DNA of 64,000 nt. Origin: Streptomyces sp. NBC_00236 (GTDB lineage Bacteria; Actinomycetota; Actinomycetes; Streptomycetales; Streptomycetaceae). The position numbers and the translations under genes are program-made. Numbering within the stretch: position 1 is the first letter of the stretch; each line of letters opens with the position of its first letter. The notes beneath the pieces were generated by a model. The model did no database searches. It saw only the letters and a program-made list of their open reading frames with translations, and had not been told where the DNA came from. Positions 49,530 through 58,520 of this stretch are shown one piece after another. The stretch covers positions 2,852,001-2,916,000 of the forward strand of contig NZ_CP108100.1 in NCBI RefSeq assembly GCF_036195045.1, given 5' to 3'.

Positions 49530-52184
49530 TCATTCTCCTCTGATCGCGGCAGCCTCCCGGCGCCGGTCCTCGACGATAGCCACCCAGCGTGCCTGGACGG
49601 CTGCCTGCCCGTCCAGCCACTGAGCGCGGGGAAGGTCGGCAGGCGGCTCCTCGCCTGCCATCAGGTACGAGAGCTCTGCCAGGTAGGCAAACTCTTCACC
49701 GTGCACGCATTCTCGCAACCGGGTCCTTGCCCCGGCCAGCGCGACCGGCTCCCCAAGGACGAGGAAGTGGAGGCAGACCGCAAGGCGGATATAGGCGAGC
49801 GACGAGGTAAGACCCGCCTCACAAGCTCGGACTACGGCGTCCTCGGCCCGCTGCGGCAGGTCCGCAGCGACTCCGGCATCTCGTACGAGGGAAGCGATGG
49901 ACGTCTGGAGGTCCGCCCAGCGAATCGCGACTCCCCCGAGCATCTGCTCGGCCCGGGCGATCTGTTCGGCCGCGCGGGGACGGTCCTGGAAGGCAGCGGC
50001 GAAGGCCAGGCAGGCCTGGGACAGTGCGGCCTCACCCGGCTGATCGAGGTCCAGTGCTTCGTCCCGGCCTGCGGCGTAAGCCGAGCAGGCAGGCCCGATG
50101 TTCCCCTGCGTCCACCAGAGATCGCCGCGGGCCCGGTCGGCCCGGCCCTCAGGACCGAGACTCTCGACGGCCGTCCGCACCCGTTCGAAACGGCCGACAC
50201 GGCGAGCCAGGTGGACGAGTCCCCGGGCTGCCGTCGGTGCCAGGCGCCCACCTGAGTCAGCCACCTGCCGCATGCCGTCCAAAGAGGCGTCGAAGTTCCC
50301 CAGGTCACGATCACACTCGGCAAGGAAATAGCGAGGAAGTTCCAGAAGGTGGTCGGGGAGCTGACCCCCTTCAAGAACGAGGCGCAACCGGCTCGCAGTG
50401 TGACTACGGTGCTCGCGTTGACGTTGGGCGATCGTCGATAGCGTCACGGCCAGGGCTTCGGCCGGTGAGCCTTCAGCCGTGCCGCTCACTTCCCCTGCGG
50501 GAAGCTCGATGGGCTCCCAGACGAAGTCGTCCACGTAACTGAACGCGGCATCGGCCAGCCAGCCCAGGTCCAGCTCGTAGTCACGGGCCAGGCGCAGGCC
50601 CTGCCGCAGTGCCGCGACGAGTCTCACGCGGTCGGCGCCGTCCGTCTCACGTCCTAGTGCGAGAAAAGCGCGTCCGGCAGCACGCTTCCAGTCCGCTTCG
50701 CTCCACCGGTCCTCGCTCGTGTCGTCCGCCTCCCGTACGGCATCCCTGATGAGCCCGTGCAACTGGTAGCGCCATGGCGCGCCGGGGTCGACGTCAATGA
50801 AGGGGCGCTCGACCAGGTCCAGTGCGGGAGCGTCGTGGTCAAGGCCCGCTGCTGCGGTGGCCAGCTCGGTGGAGAAGGAGTCGAGCAGGCTCACGGCACG
50901 CAGTACTCGGCGCACATCCGGGTTGAGATCGCGGAACGTGCGTGCGACCAGAGCGGGAAAGTCGAGGTTGAACTCTCCGGGGGCTGGGGCGCGGTCGTTA
51001 CGACGGTAGAGGTCGAGGAAACGCATGACGGCAAGGTCCAGGTAGAGAGGCAGACCGTGGGAGTTGGCCGTGATCAAGTGCCGGGTGCGGTCATCCATCA
51101 GCGGCCGCCCGGCGATCGTCAGCCGCTGGCACAAGTAGGTTTCGCAGTCCGCTGCGGAGAGGTATCCGACCGTGTGCTGGCGTGGTTCGTCCGTTGCGCC
51201 GCCCACCAGCGAGGGCCAGCAGTCCTGGCCGACCCAGTCCAGTTGACCTTCGAGTTTGGGGTCGTCCCACTGGATTCGGTTACGCCCGGTGATGATGAAC
51301 AACGCGTTCGGCATGAGCCACACCACACGTTGGATCAGCCGCTCGAGGTCGCGGTGCACACGGTCACCAACGTCTTCGAACGTGTCCAGCAGCACAACGA
51401 GCGTGGCGCGCTTCTTCTCCGGCAGGCGGCTGAGGTCCCAGGCGAGTAGGTGAGCGTAGTAGCTCAGTGCGTCAAGGTCCGGCTCTGCTTCGAGGAGGTC
51501 AGCCAGGCGACGGCACTCCGCGAGGGCGCGCACGTTCTGCCGGTGCTCCCGCAGCGCTCGGACGAGTGCTCCGACGCTTTGCCCTACGACGGAGCCTGCT
51601 GTGCCCGGCATGGCCACCACTTGTGCGACGTCGGCGAGCGCCGACTGCATCTGCTCCGGCAGCGACCCCACTCCGGGAAACCGGCTGAACCATGTGCGAC
51701 GCCTCAGGTATTCGTCGACCGGCTCACCCGGATGGTTGCGTTCCCAGTACCGCTGGAAGGCCAGGTCAAATGCGGGCATCGGCTGCCCCAGCTCCGAGAC
51801 CGCCAGCCTCATGGCCAGAATCAGCGACTCGAAGTCGGCGCCGGATTCGTTGGACAGGTCAACCCGCACAGGTAACACCGGGCAGACCATCGGGTTCAGG
51901 GGAGGCCAGTCGCCCGCACGCGCCGCCGGGTCCGCCAAGTGCTCGGCAAGACCGCGCGAGAGCGTGGACTTGCCGATGCCGCCGACGCCGTAGAAGACGA
52001 GAGCGTTGCGTCGGGGCGCCTCCAGGTCCTCCACATCGAACCCGGGCTGTCGCACCCGCCGTGTATGGCCGGCAATCGCGGCCGCCACCGTGGCCCACTC
52101 GTCTCGACGGTCCGCAAAGAAGTCGACGGCCTTCAACTCGCGGTCGTTTGACCTGAACAACGCTCGCAGATCGGATCGGGACAT
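49530..52184 (-). CDS. STAND-type P-loop NTPase with TPR-like C-terminus
   Basis: 884 residues. A short N-terminal segment (MSRSDLRALFRSND) precedes a NACHT/NB-ARC-like NTPase: Walker A FYGVGGIGKST (about 79-89), Walker B LVVLLDTFED, sensor ITGRNRIQW, and a GLPLYLDLAV motif. A winged-helix-like region and C-terminal helical repeats (ARGLVHLARRVGRFERVRTAVESLG, ALSQACLAFAAAFQDRPRAAEQIARAEQML) likely sense a ligand. STAND proteins are signal-activated oligomerising switches, several with anti-phage roles. No effector domain is obvious at the N-terminus. ATG 52184 has TGGGGGT upstream. Coupled to the APH-fold kinase. Confidence 0.87.
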   Translation of the reverse strand: MSRSDLRALFRSNDRELKAVDFFADRRDEWATVAAAIAGHTRRVRQPGFDVEDLEAPRRNALVFYGVGGIGKSTLSRGLAEHLADPAARAGDWPPLNPMVCPVLPVRVDLSNESGADFESLILAMRLAVSELGQPMPAFDLAFQRYWERNHPGEPVDEYLRRRTWFSRFPGVGSLPEQMQSALADVAQVVAMPGTAGSVVGQSVGALVRALREHRQNVRALAECRRLADLLEAEPDLDALSYYAHLLAWDLSRLPEKKRATLVVLLDTFEDVGDRVHRDLERLIQRVVWLMPNALFIITGRNRIQWDDPKLEGQLDWVGQDCWPSLVGGATDEPRQHTVGYLSAADCETYLCQRLTIAGRPLMDDRTRHLITANSHGLPLYLDLAVMRFLDLYRRNDRAPAPGEFNLDFPALVARTFRDLNPDVRRVLRAVSLLDSFSTELATAAAGLDHDAPALDLVERPFIDVDPGAPWRYQLHGLIRDAVREADDTSEDRWSEADWKRAAGRAFLALGRETDGADRVRLVAALRQGLRLARDYELDLGWLADAAFSYVDDFVWEPIELPAGEVSGTAEGSPAEALAVTLSTIAQRQREHRSHTASRLRLVLEGGQLPDHLLELPRYFLAECDRDLGNFDASLDGMRQVADSGGRLAPTAARGLVHLARRVGRFERVRTAVESLGPEGRADRARGDLWWTQGNIGPACSAYAAGRDEALDLDQPGEAALSQACLAFAAAFQDRPRAAEQIARAEQMLGGVAIRWADLQTSIASLVRDAGVAADLPQRAEDAVVRACEAGLTSSLAYIRLAVCLHFLVLGEPVALAGARTRLRECVHGEEFAYLAELSYLMAGEEPPADLPRAQWLDGQAAVQARWVAIVEDRRREAAAIRGE

Positions 52185-52308
52185 ACGGACCCCCAGGGTT
52201 GGCGTCTCAACTGCCACAGACCAGCAGTACTGTTGGGCAGTGGTCAAGTGCGTACGGAGCGTGCCCGGTCACGCCGGAGTACCGCTGACGCTGGACAGCA
52301 GGTCTCAT

Positions 52309-52782
52309 TCAGGCCTTCGAGGCATCGATCCGATAGATGATCTTCCCTTCGAATTCTGCGAACCCCAGCGACCTGTAGAAGTTCCGAGCAGCCGGGTTGC
52401 TGCGATCGGTCATCCACTCAACTCGGCTACACCCAGGACGAGCAGCAGCAACCTTGCGGAGCTCCGCCATCAGCTGTGCTCCGACGCCCTGCTGTCGCAG
52501 CGTCTCCCGAACGTAGAGCTCCTTGAGGAACAGTGAATGCGTGGTGCCTCTCGCCGGCCAGAGAAACGAGTAGGCGGCCATACCGGCGATGTCGCCGTTC
52601 GCCTCCACCACCAGGAGGGCGGCGGCCAGCGGTGGTGAGCCGAAGAGCGCTTGTTCAATCTGGGTGCGGCGCTCGTCCATCGGCTGAATCTCGACGGAGC
52701 CGTAGAACCGCTCGATCTCCTCAATCAGATCGGCCACAGCAAGGATGTCCCCCTGGCCGGCAGGGCGAATCGTGACAGGCAT
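52309..52782 (-). CDS. GNAT-family N-acetyltransferase
   Basis: 157-residue acetyltransferase. Conserved motifs: LKELYVRETLRQQGVGAQLMAELRKVA, with the acetyl-CoA loop RQQGVGAQL, and NPAARNFYRSLGF near the C-terminus. It begins MPVTIRPAGQGDILAV, typical of the family, with AGGAGAT 5 bp before ATG 52782. It stands 124 bp upstream of the STAND gene on the same strand and may share its transcript. Substrate unknown. Confidence 0.9.
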   Translation of the reverse strand: MPVTIRPAGQGDILAVADLIEEIERFYGSVEIQPMDERRTQIEQALFGSPPLAAALLVVEANGDIAGMAAYSFLWPARGTTHSLFLKELYVRETLRQQGVGAQLMAELRKVAAARPGCSRVEWMTDRSNPAARNFYRSLGFAEFEGKIIYRIDASKA

Positions 52783-52900
52783 GTGTATCTCCTGAGTTCC
52801 TCAGCCTCTCGTCTGCAGCACCGAGGCAAACGTAAGGATCACCATCGCATCGGCCACGGCTGGGAACCACGAGATGAGGTAGATCGAACGCCGGTCCGCC

Positions 52901-53656
52901 TCAGACGGATACCGGTGTGCCCCGGCTCCACAGCTCCTCGGCATGTTCGGCGAACCGGTCGAACATCCCGCCGTCCCCCTGCCGTCGAAGATGGAGCAAC
53001 GGCGAATCGTGTCCGACAAGCCGCGCAAGGTGCGGAGTGACCAGCGCCTGCTGATCGAATCGGAACACGGACAAAGACACGTGGTTGACGGCGTCCTCGT
53101 GGCTGCTGAAGCGAGCCTCCACGGAGCTTGAAGCGCTCAGGCGTGCCAGGTGTTCGAGGGTGATCCGGACGCGTGTGGAGACGCTCAGGGCGACATCCTC
53201 GACCGTCTCGCGCTGGCGAGTCACTTCACCATCCGGGTCCCCCAGCAGGAACCGGACACGGCAACCCGCCTCAACCTTCCTGCGAAGCGTCTCGACGAAG
53301 GCCGGCTGTTCCAGCCAGAGGAAGTAGTTCGTGTAACCGGCCAGGTAGATCTGCTCCGTCGCTTCATCGACCAGCCCGCCCCACACGGTCGACGGGCACG
53401 CAGACCGGTAGGGATAGGCCTGGACGACCTCCCGGTCGTGGCCCGTCTTCACCCGGTCCTGCACAACCCTCGGCCAGATCATCTGTTCATCCACCTTCAG
53501 CGCCTGACAGGCGTCAGTACGGTTCCTTGCGTGGGGTACTAACTCGGCGTCGGCCAGCCATCGCTCTACAGTCTTCGGCGCCACCCCAATGCGAGCGGCA
53601 AGCCTGCGAGGCGACAACTGGGCATCCGACATAGCTGATCGTAGTGCGGCATTCAA
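52901..53656 (-). CDS. XRE regulator with C-terminal PLD-like (DUF5919-type) domain, copy B
   Basis: 251 residues from TTG 53656, with the same GCAGGGGGAAG ribosome site as copy A. It is very similar to copy A along its whole length: HTH LSPRRLAARIGVAPKTVERWL, CPSTVWGGLVDEATEQIYLAG, RFLLGDPDGEVTRQRETVEDV, LVGHDSPLLHLRR, ending RGTPVSV. The frame continues upstream to 53947 but that lies in the divergent promoter and the CxxC gene. Divergent from the intact CxxC gene at 53765. Two such near-identical regulators may cross-regulate each other's modules. Confidence 0.82.
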   Translation of the reverse strand: MNAALRSAMSDAQLSPRRLAARIGVAPKTVERWLADAELVPHARNRTDACQALKVDEQMIWPRVVQDRVKTGHDREVVQAYPYRSACPSTVWGGLVDEATEQIYLAGYTNYFLWLEQPAFVETLRRKVEAGCRVRFLLGDPDGEVTRQRETVEDVALSVSTRVRITLEHLARLSASSSVEARFSSHEDAVNHVSLSVFRFDQQALVTPHLARLVGHDSPLLHLRRQGDGGMFDRFAEHAEELWSRGTPVSV

Positions 53657-53764
53657 GACTTCCCCCTGCGACGTTTGGGCCTTCTTGGACCGTAGCGCCA
53701 GCGTGTCCAACTGTCCGTGCACTTCGCAGAGATACGTCCTATAGGGGCGACCATCCTGGCCGCC

Positions 53765-53968
53765 ATGAAGAGCTCGGAGCCACCAACCGCCCATCCCTTC
53801 ACGCCTCCCGTCCCGCCTGCACCACCGGAACCGAACGCCGACTGTGTCGTCTGCTCCAAACTGGCCGAGCTGCGGCGGGCAGCCAGGGCCGCGGGCGACT
53901 ACTCGCGCGCCACCGACGCCTCCGTTGAGATCCGACGGCACCCTCACGCAGCCCGAGTCATCCAGTGA
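53765..53968 (+). CDS. Small CxxC protein, module copy B (intact)
   Basis: 67 residues starting MKSSEPPTAHPFTPPVPPAPP. A Pro-rich N-terminus leads to DCVVCSKLAELRRAARAAGDYSRATDAS, a CxxC followed by a charged helix. A zinc- or thiol-binding adaptor is conceivable. The stop overlaps the next GTG by GTGA (53965-53968). Comparison with copy A exposes the frameshift there. No known family recognised. Confidence 0.7.
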   Translation: MKSSEPPTAHPFTPPVPPAPPEPNADCVVCSKLAELRRAARAAGDYSRATDASVEIRRHPHAARVIQ

Positions 53969-54300
53969 CCGGCATCGGTCTTCCGCGGTGGCGGGAAGGC
54001 TATGAAACAGCCCTCACCGCAAGCGAGGGGTTGAGGACAGCTCTCGCAGAGCTGGGTATTCCGGAACGGAGCTACCGCAGCATCCGACCTGCGATGACCT
54101 CCACCGGCAGACCGTACGTCTACCTCGGCATCCTGCACGCAGGAGCCGTCGAAGCGGTCGTCGCGGCGCTGCAGCATGGACGCGCCAACACCGTCGTACA
54201 GACGGAAGGCGGCCAGGTCGTCCGGCCCTCGCCGCAGGCCTGCGCCCCGCCCGTGCTTCCGCAGCACTGGGAAAGCCCCCCGGGACCAACCAAGGAGTAG
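53965..54300 (+). CDS. Unknown ~110-aa protein, module copy B
   Basis: 111 residues from GTG 53965 (VTGIGLPRWREGYETALTASEGLRTAL). It shares with copy A the conserved core ELGIPERSYRSIRPAMTSTGRPYVYLG and differs in the Pro/Gln-rich tail. Translationally coupled to the CxxC gene and followed by the HTH gene 86 bp on. Function not recognised; conservation between copies implies selection on the N-terminal domain. Confidence 0.75.
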   Translation: MTGIGLPRWREGYETALTASEGLRTALAELGIPERSYRSIRPAMTSTGRPYVYLGILHAGAVEAVVAALQHGRANTVVQTEGGQVVRPSPQACAPPVLPQHWESPPGPTKE

Positions 54301-54386
54301 CGCCCAGTCTCACCCGTGCGCCCGGTACGGCGCGGGCACAGGCCGGCGCCCCGGCCTGCCCCGCCCCTCCCTCCATTCCCTGGACA

Positions 54387-55556
54387 GTGATGCGCCGTGT
54401 TCTCGGCGCGGCCCCGCGCCGCGTCTCCCCGCCATGCCCGGATCCTGATTGGCAGCCCGTCCCCGGGCCGTTCCAGGAGGTGTCCACGACCGCCGCCCGG
54501 CACGCGCAGCCCCGGGCATGGCTACGTGCGGTGGTGTGGCTCGTCGAGGAGGCCGGGCTCCATCCGAAGGCGGGCGAGGCGACGTTACGTATCGCGCGGG
54601 ACCTGGCCGGGCGGATGGGCTACATCGCGGGGACCGTCCTGTACGACCTCGATGGAACGGCCGCCCGTTGCGCTCTGTCGAGGGCGACGGTCAAGCGTCA
54701 CGTCGGATATCTGCGGGAGTTGGGGGCGTTGGCCTGGGTGCGGCACGGGTCGCGACGCAATCTGCGGCTTCCCGGGCGCCCGTACGCGGGTACGGCGACG
54801 ATCTACGCGGCCACCATCTCGTCCGCCTACGACCGGGCCCGCGGCAACCGCATCCAGGGTCACGGGTTCGAGGCCCGGGTGGTCGGGGTGCCGGGGCCGC
54901 CCGGGCACACGTCAGTGGCGAAACGTGAGCCCCAATCTCTCACCGCCCGCCCCCGCAAACCCATAGCTGAAGCAGACGAGACGTTCAAAGACACCCCGCG
55001 CAGGCGCGCGAGGCCACAAGCCGCCTCCCGCCCCGGAAAGTCAACGCTGCGAAGCCCCCTGCAGGTCGCGGCCGACATCAGGATCGCCGCCCAGGTCCGG
55101 CCGCATATCCCCTGGACACAGGGCGAAGGGCTACGCCGACTCGCTTACGGGCTCCGTCCGTTGATCGACCAGGGGCTCGACGCCCCCGACATCGCCGCCG
55201 AGCTGACCTCCTGGTGGATCACCTGGCGCCCCGCGCAGCCCGCCGCGTACATCACCGCGCAACTCCGCGACCGGACCACTGTCGCTGCGCACGAAAAGCT
55301 GCCGGCCGAGCCCCACCCGCACACCGCCCAGCCCACCGGAAACCCCGCATGGCAGGCATGGCTCCGACAACGCGCCACCGCCACGGAGCTCCGCGAACCC
55401 CAGCGCACCGACGACGACCGCCGCCACGCCCGCCTCCATGGCTGGGACCAATGGGCGGAGGTCGCCGACCACTACACGACGGACCCCGACGACGCCCTGG
55501 ACCTCTACGGCACCCGCCTGTGCGCCTACGCCGTCAAACGCACTTCGGGTCGTTGA
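54387..55556 (+). CDS. Replication/regulation-type helix-turn-helix protein, copy B
   Basis: About 389 residues, highly similar to copy A: QPRAWLRAVVWLVEEAGLHP, the HTH CALSRATVKRHVGYLRELGALAWV, a variable linker (shorter here around the PGPPGHTSVAKREP segment) and the C-terminal WTQGEGLRRLAYGLRPLIDQGL, NPAWQAWLRQRATATE and DDALDLYGTRLCAYAVKR. The GTG at 54387 is followed at once by ATG 54390. It ends the duplicated module; core-like genes resume after it. Confidence 0.8.
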   Translation: MMRRVLGAAPRRVSPPCPDPDWQPVPGPFQEVSTTAARHAQPRAWLRAVVWLVEEAGLHPKAGEATLRIARDLAGRMGYIAGTVLYDLDGTAARCALSRATVKRHVGYLRELGALAWVRHGSRRNLRLPGRPYAGTATIYAATISSAYDRARGNRIQGHGFEARVVGVPGPPGHTSVAKREPQSLTARPRKPIAEADETFKDTPRRRARPQAASRPGKSTLRSPLQVAADIRIAAQVRPHIPWTQGEGLRRLAYGLRPLIDQGLDAPDIAAELTSWWITWRPAQPAAYITAQLRDRTTVAAHEKLPAEPHPHTAQPTGNPAWQAWLRQRATATELREPQRTDDDRRHARLHGWDQWAEVADHYTTDPDDALDLYGTRLCAYAVKRTSGR

Positions 55557-55863
55557 GAGAGGCGGCGAGCCGACGTGAGCCCTTTGCGGCTCCGCGCGGC
55601 ACTGAAGCGGTACGGCGCGAGCTTGTACGACGACCCGGATGACGTACCTGATCCGTGATCCGAACTCACTTCGAGAACTGCCCCGGGTTCCCCACCAGCG
55701 GGCCGGTGGGGACGGAGGTGCTGTTGGCACGGCTACCGAGCACGGGGTCCGTCAGCACGCCCAGCACGCTGGACACATTTCCTACAGATTCCCTTCACGT
55801 GATGGTCACAAGTTTCGATATGCTCCAGCACGCTCTATCCGCACCAATGAGGGGGGAATCCTC
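55557..55863. other. 307-bp gap: boundary between accessory block and core-like genes
   Basis: No supportable gene. It must hold the promoter of the secreted protein at 55864; GAGGGGGGAA immediately precedes that ATG, and TATGCT near 55819 is a possible -10. No integrase, att-like repeat or tRNA is visible to define an island end. Confidence 0.45.
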
Positions 55864-56367
55864 ATGAACGCCCGTCACGCCATAGCCACGGCCGCGGCTG
55901 CCGCTTCGGTCATCGCGCTCGGCCTCACAGCCGCGGCTCCTGCACAGGCTGCCGAGTATTCGTCGGCTCTGAAGATCAAGGGCGTGCAGTACGACGCCCC
56001 GGGCAAGGACTCCAACAAGTGCTCGGGTGGCAACACCAAGAACGAGTACCTGACGATCAAGAACTACTCGCGCACCTCGACGGTCAACCTGAAGGGCTAC
56101 GTCGTCAGGGACGCCACCGGCAACAGGTTCACCTTCAAGGCGAGCCACTACCTGCAGCCCGGCGACTACGTCAGCCTGCGCGGTGCACGCGGCACCGACT
56201 CCGACGCCAAGAACGTCGTCTACCGCCAGAACTGCAACTTCATCTGGAACAACGACAAGGACACCATCTACCTGTACAAGCCCACCGGTTCCCGCGCCGA
56301 CGTCCACTCCTACACCAAGAAGTCCAACGACCGGGACGGCAACGGCTACATCACGTACCACGGCTGA
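55864..56367 (+). CDS. Secreted lamin-tail-domain-like protein
   Basis: 167 residues. A cleavable signal peptide (MNARHAIATAAAAASVIALGLTAAAPAQA, cut before AEYSS) is followed by one lamin-tail (LTD) Ig-like domain: ALKIKGVQYDAPG, NEYLTIKNYSRTSTVNLKGYVVRDATGNRFTF, YLQPGDYVSLRGARG, CNFIWNNDKDTIYLYKPTG. LTD domains occur in bacterial secreted nucleases and surface proteins; here it is alone, so a binding role outside the cell is likely. Two cysteines could pair. GAGGGGGGAA lies 5 bp before ATG 55864. Confidence 0.88.
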   Translation: MNARHAIATAAAAASVIALGLTAAAPAQAAEYSSALKIKGVQYDAPGKDSNKCSGGNTKNEYLTIKNYSRTSTVNLKGYVVRDATGNRFTFKASHYLQPGDYVSLRGARGTDSDAKNVVYRQNCNFIWNNDKDTIYLYKPTGSRADVHSYTKKSNDRDGNGYITYHG

Positions 56368-56448
56368 GCGAAGGGAATCCGACCCCCGCCCGGCGCACAA
56401 TCCGGCGGCACCGTCGGCCCACGGGCATCGACACGCGCCGCCGTCGCG

Positions 56449-56694
56449 TCAGCGCCGGGCGGACTTCCGCTGGAGCGCCTCGCGCCGGGCGCGCAGCTTG
56501 TTCTGCCGCCGTTGGCTCTCCTTGCGGCGCTGGGCGCGTTCGCGGGCGGCGGGGCTGCGCAGTCTGGACGAGTCGGGCAGGCGCAGCAGCGCCCATGCCA
56601 CACCGATGATCAGGGCGAAGACGACCATCGCCAAGGCCGCCGCCGCGGCGGGCGGCAGATCGGCGACCTGCTCGATCCTGTAGCGACTGCTCAT
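56449..56694 (-). CDS. Small single-TM membrane protein
   Basis: 81 residues from ATG 56694 (MSSRYRIEQVADLPP). One TM helix (AAAALAMVVFALIIGVAWALL) is followed by a highly basic cytosolic tail (RERAQRRKESQRRQNKLRARREALQRK), probably helical. GGGGAGTG lies 5 bp upstream of the start. Family not recognised. Confidence 0.7.
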   Translation of the reverse strand: MSSRYRIEQVADLPPAAAAALAMVVFALIIGVAWALLRLPDSSRLRSPAARERAQRRKESQRRQNKLRARREALQRKSARR

Positions 56695-57639
56695 CGTCAC
56701 TCCCCGCCCCTGCGCGGCAGTCACACGCCGCCCCGTGTCGGAATATTCGGCCCACACCGTAGCAGCGGCGGTTCAGCGGCCACAGCGGTCGCAGGAGCGC
56801 CCGTGCGGTGAGCGGAGCCGGCCCCGAGTACGGCCGTCGTCGGGAACCCGGCCGCCCGTTGATCGCGCATCCACGAAGCCGGCCGTCGGCTTCACATGGA
56901 GCTCACGGCCGGGCTCCTGGGACCGGCCGGCCCGCACCGGGCTCCGGCCGACCGCAGCTCGCACCCGGGCCGCCCATGCCCATATCGCCTCGCACGAGGG
57001 CCAGTTGGCGGCCTCCTCCGTCCGTCCAGCAGCGCCCGCTCAGTCAGTACACAGCGGGACTGGCCGGGCCTACCGCGGATTGCCTCCGCTGCCTGCCGGT
57101 CGGCCGGTCGTGCGTCCGGCTCCTCCTGGCCGGGGCCCCTGCCCCCGACCGGGAGCGTGGGATATAGTTGATCTTGAAGGCGCGGGCCGCTTCGGCGGTG
57201 CTGTTGCCCGTGCGTTGGTGGTCCAAGGAAAGACGCCCCGCTTCCCGCGGGGAAATGCAGGTGCAAGGCCTGCCCAGCGCTCCACTCGAGGCCCCGTTCC
57301 TGCCACGGCAGGGACGGGGCTTCTCGCATGGGCTGCCCGTCAGCAACAGGGGCCGCCCCCGACTCCCGCCCGCGACGTCGTGTGGGGAGTGACGTGGGTG
57401 CTCGGGGGCTGGTCCCACTGCACTGACCGCACCCACATCACTCCCCACTCCGGGTATGCCCGGCCCTTCCCCAGGAGCGTGAAGCGGGGGGTGGGGGTGG
57501 GACGGGGGTGTCGTTGCCCGTCGCCCGGATGTGCTCCTGGTGACCTCTGCGTACAGCTCCGCCTCCACGCCGGTGCGCCCGCGCATCTCCCCACCTGTAC
57601 CCTCCGAGGCGCCATCCAGGGCGGCGAGAGGATTCATCT
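56695..57639. other. 945-bp gene-free region
   Basis: No open frame here looks coding; all are Pro/Arg/Ala-rich shadows without RBS. The right half contains a candidate non-coding RNA transcription unit (57163-57326). The far end contains GAGAGGATT just before GTG 57640. Confidence 0.5.
57163..57326 (+). ncRNA. Candidate structured RNA with its own promoter and terminator
   Basis: TATAGT at 57163-57168 is a good -10 box (a weak -35 only). About 120 bp later a 16-bp hairpin (arms 57288-57303 and 57308-57323, including one or two G-U pairs) ends the unit. Between them are compact hairpins: CCCCGC-TTCCC-GCGGGG (57236-57252) and GCAGG...CCTGC (57257-57273), joined by purine-rich linkers (CCAAGGAAAGACG, GGAAATGCAGG). 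No coding frame is plausible. I cannot match it to a known RNA family; no gene sits directly behind the terminator, so a trans-acting RNA is more likely than a leader. Confidence 0.4.
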
Positions 57640-58230
57640 GTGTGTGAAGAGCGGTTGAAGGAGTTCTCCCGGCTGCGGCTGGACGGCCGTCCCGTGCCGG
57701 AGGACGTACGGCTCCTGGCGACAGCGCAGTGGGAAGGACGCGGGCACCCCTTCGAGCAGTTCGGCATCACGATCCTGGAGCCCGGCGCCCCGCACCCGCT
57801 GACCGACTTCAGCTATCTCAGCGCGGAGGAGCGTGCCGATCCGGACATCATGGCCAACTGTGCGGCCTCCACGCAGATGGCCACGTATCTGATGGCCGTG
57901 GCCCAGGACGAGGACAGCGGCTTCTACGGGTACTGGCTGCACCCGGAACAGCGGGTGGACCGGCAGCCGCCTCCGGTCGTCAAGGTCGACTCGGAGCTGA
58001 CCTACTGGGAACTGGGCGGGCGCACCTTCGCCGAAGCCTGCTTGTACGACATCGCGTTCGACGATGACGCGCTGTTCGCGGAGGTGGCCGCGGCCCTCGC
58101 CGAGCTGCACGTCCCTGTTTCCGCCGGTTCCCGTGCGGGCCTCGCCGAACTGTCCGCCGATCCCGCCCCGGAGGACACGCACAGGCGGCTCTACCACTCC
58201 GAGCGGGAGCGGCTCGGCGCTGCCGGCTGA
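57640..58230 (+). CDS. Unknown soluble protein, 196 aa
   Basis: From GTG 57640 (VCEERLKEFSRLRLDG) with GAGAGGA about 8 bp upstream. No signal peptide or TM segment. Acidic, with alternating motifs (FGITILEPGAPHPLTDFSYLSAEE, VVKVDSELTYWELGGRTFAEACLYDIAFDDD, EVAAALAELHVPV) that suggest an SMI1/KNR4-like or similar small alpha/beta domain, but I do not recognise a family. It stands alone upstream of the WD40 kinase. Confidence 0.7.
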   Translation: MCEERLKEFSRLRLDGRPVPEDVRLLATAQWEGRGHPFEQFGITILEPGAPHPLTDFSYLSAEERADPDIMANCAASTQMATYLMAVAQDEDSGFYGYWLHPEQRVDRQPPPVVKVDSELTYWELGGRTFAEACLYDIAFDDDALFAEVAAALAELHVPVSAGSRAGLAELSADPAPEDTHRRLYHSERERLGAAG

Positions 58231-58520
58231 AGCGCCTGATCACACGGGGCCACGCCGCTTCCGGGTCGGCCGTCGACAGCCGTCGGGCGGTCGGCCGCAC
58301 GTAGCGGAGCGCACGGGGGTACGGGGGAAGGGTGGCCGGACCGCGGGCGTCGGTGGACCCCTGCTTGTGACGGGAACGGGACAGACGCCTCGGCCGGGGC
58401 TCCATTACCCTGACGCTCGAACCGGCGCGGCCCACGGCCTGCGCGGGGCGCCGCGTTCCGTACGGCGAGGGCGCGTTGGGCCGTGGCCTCGCACGAGAGA
58501 CCCAAGGGGTGACCGTCAGC

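Noticed and set aside
30895..55556. Whole block as one integrative conjugative element
   Set aside because: No integrase, relaxase, FtsK-type translocase or flanking direct repeats recognised, so only 'accessory region' is supported.
57163..57326. Known RNA families (4.5S, 6S, tmRNA, RNase P, cobalamin riboswitch) for the candidate RNA
   Set aside because: Diagnostic cores of these families are not present.
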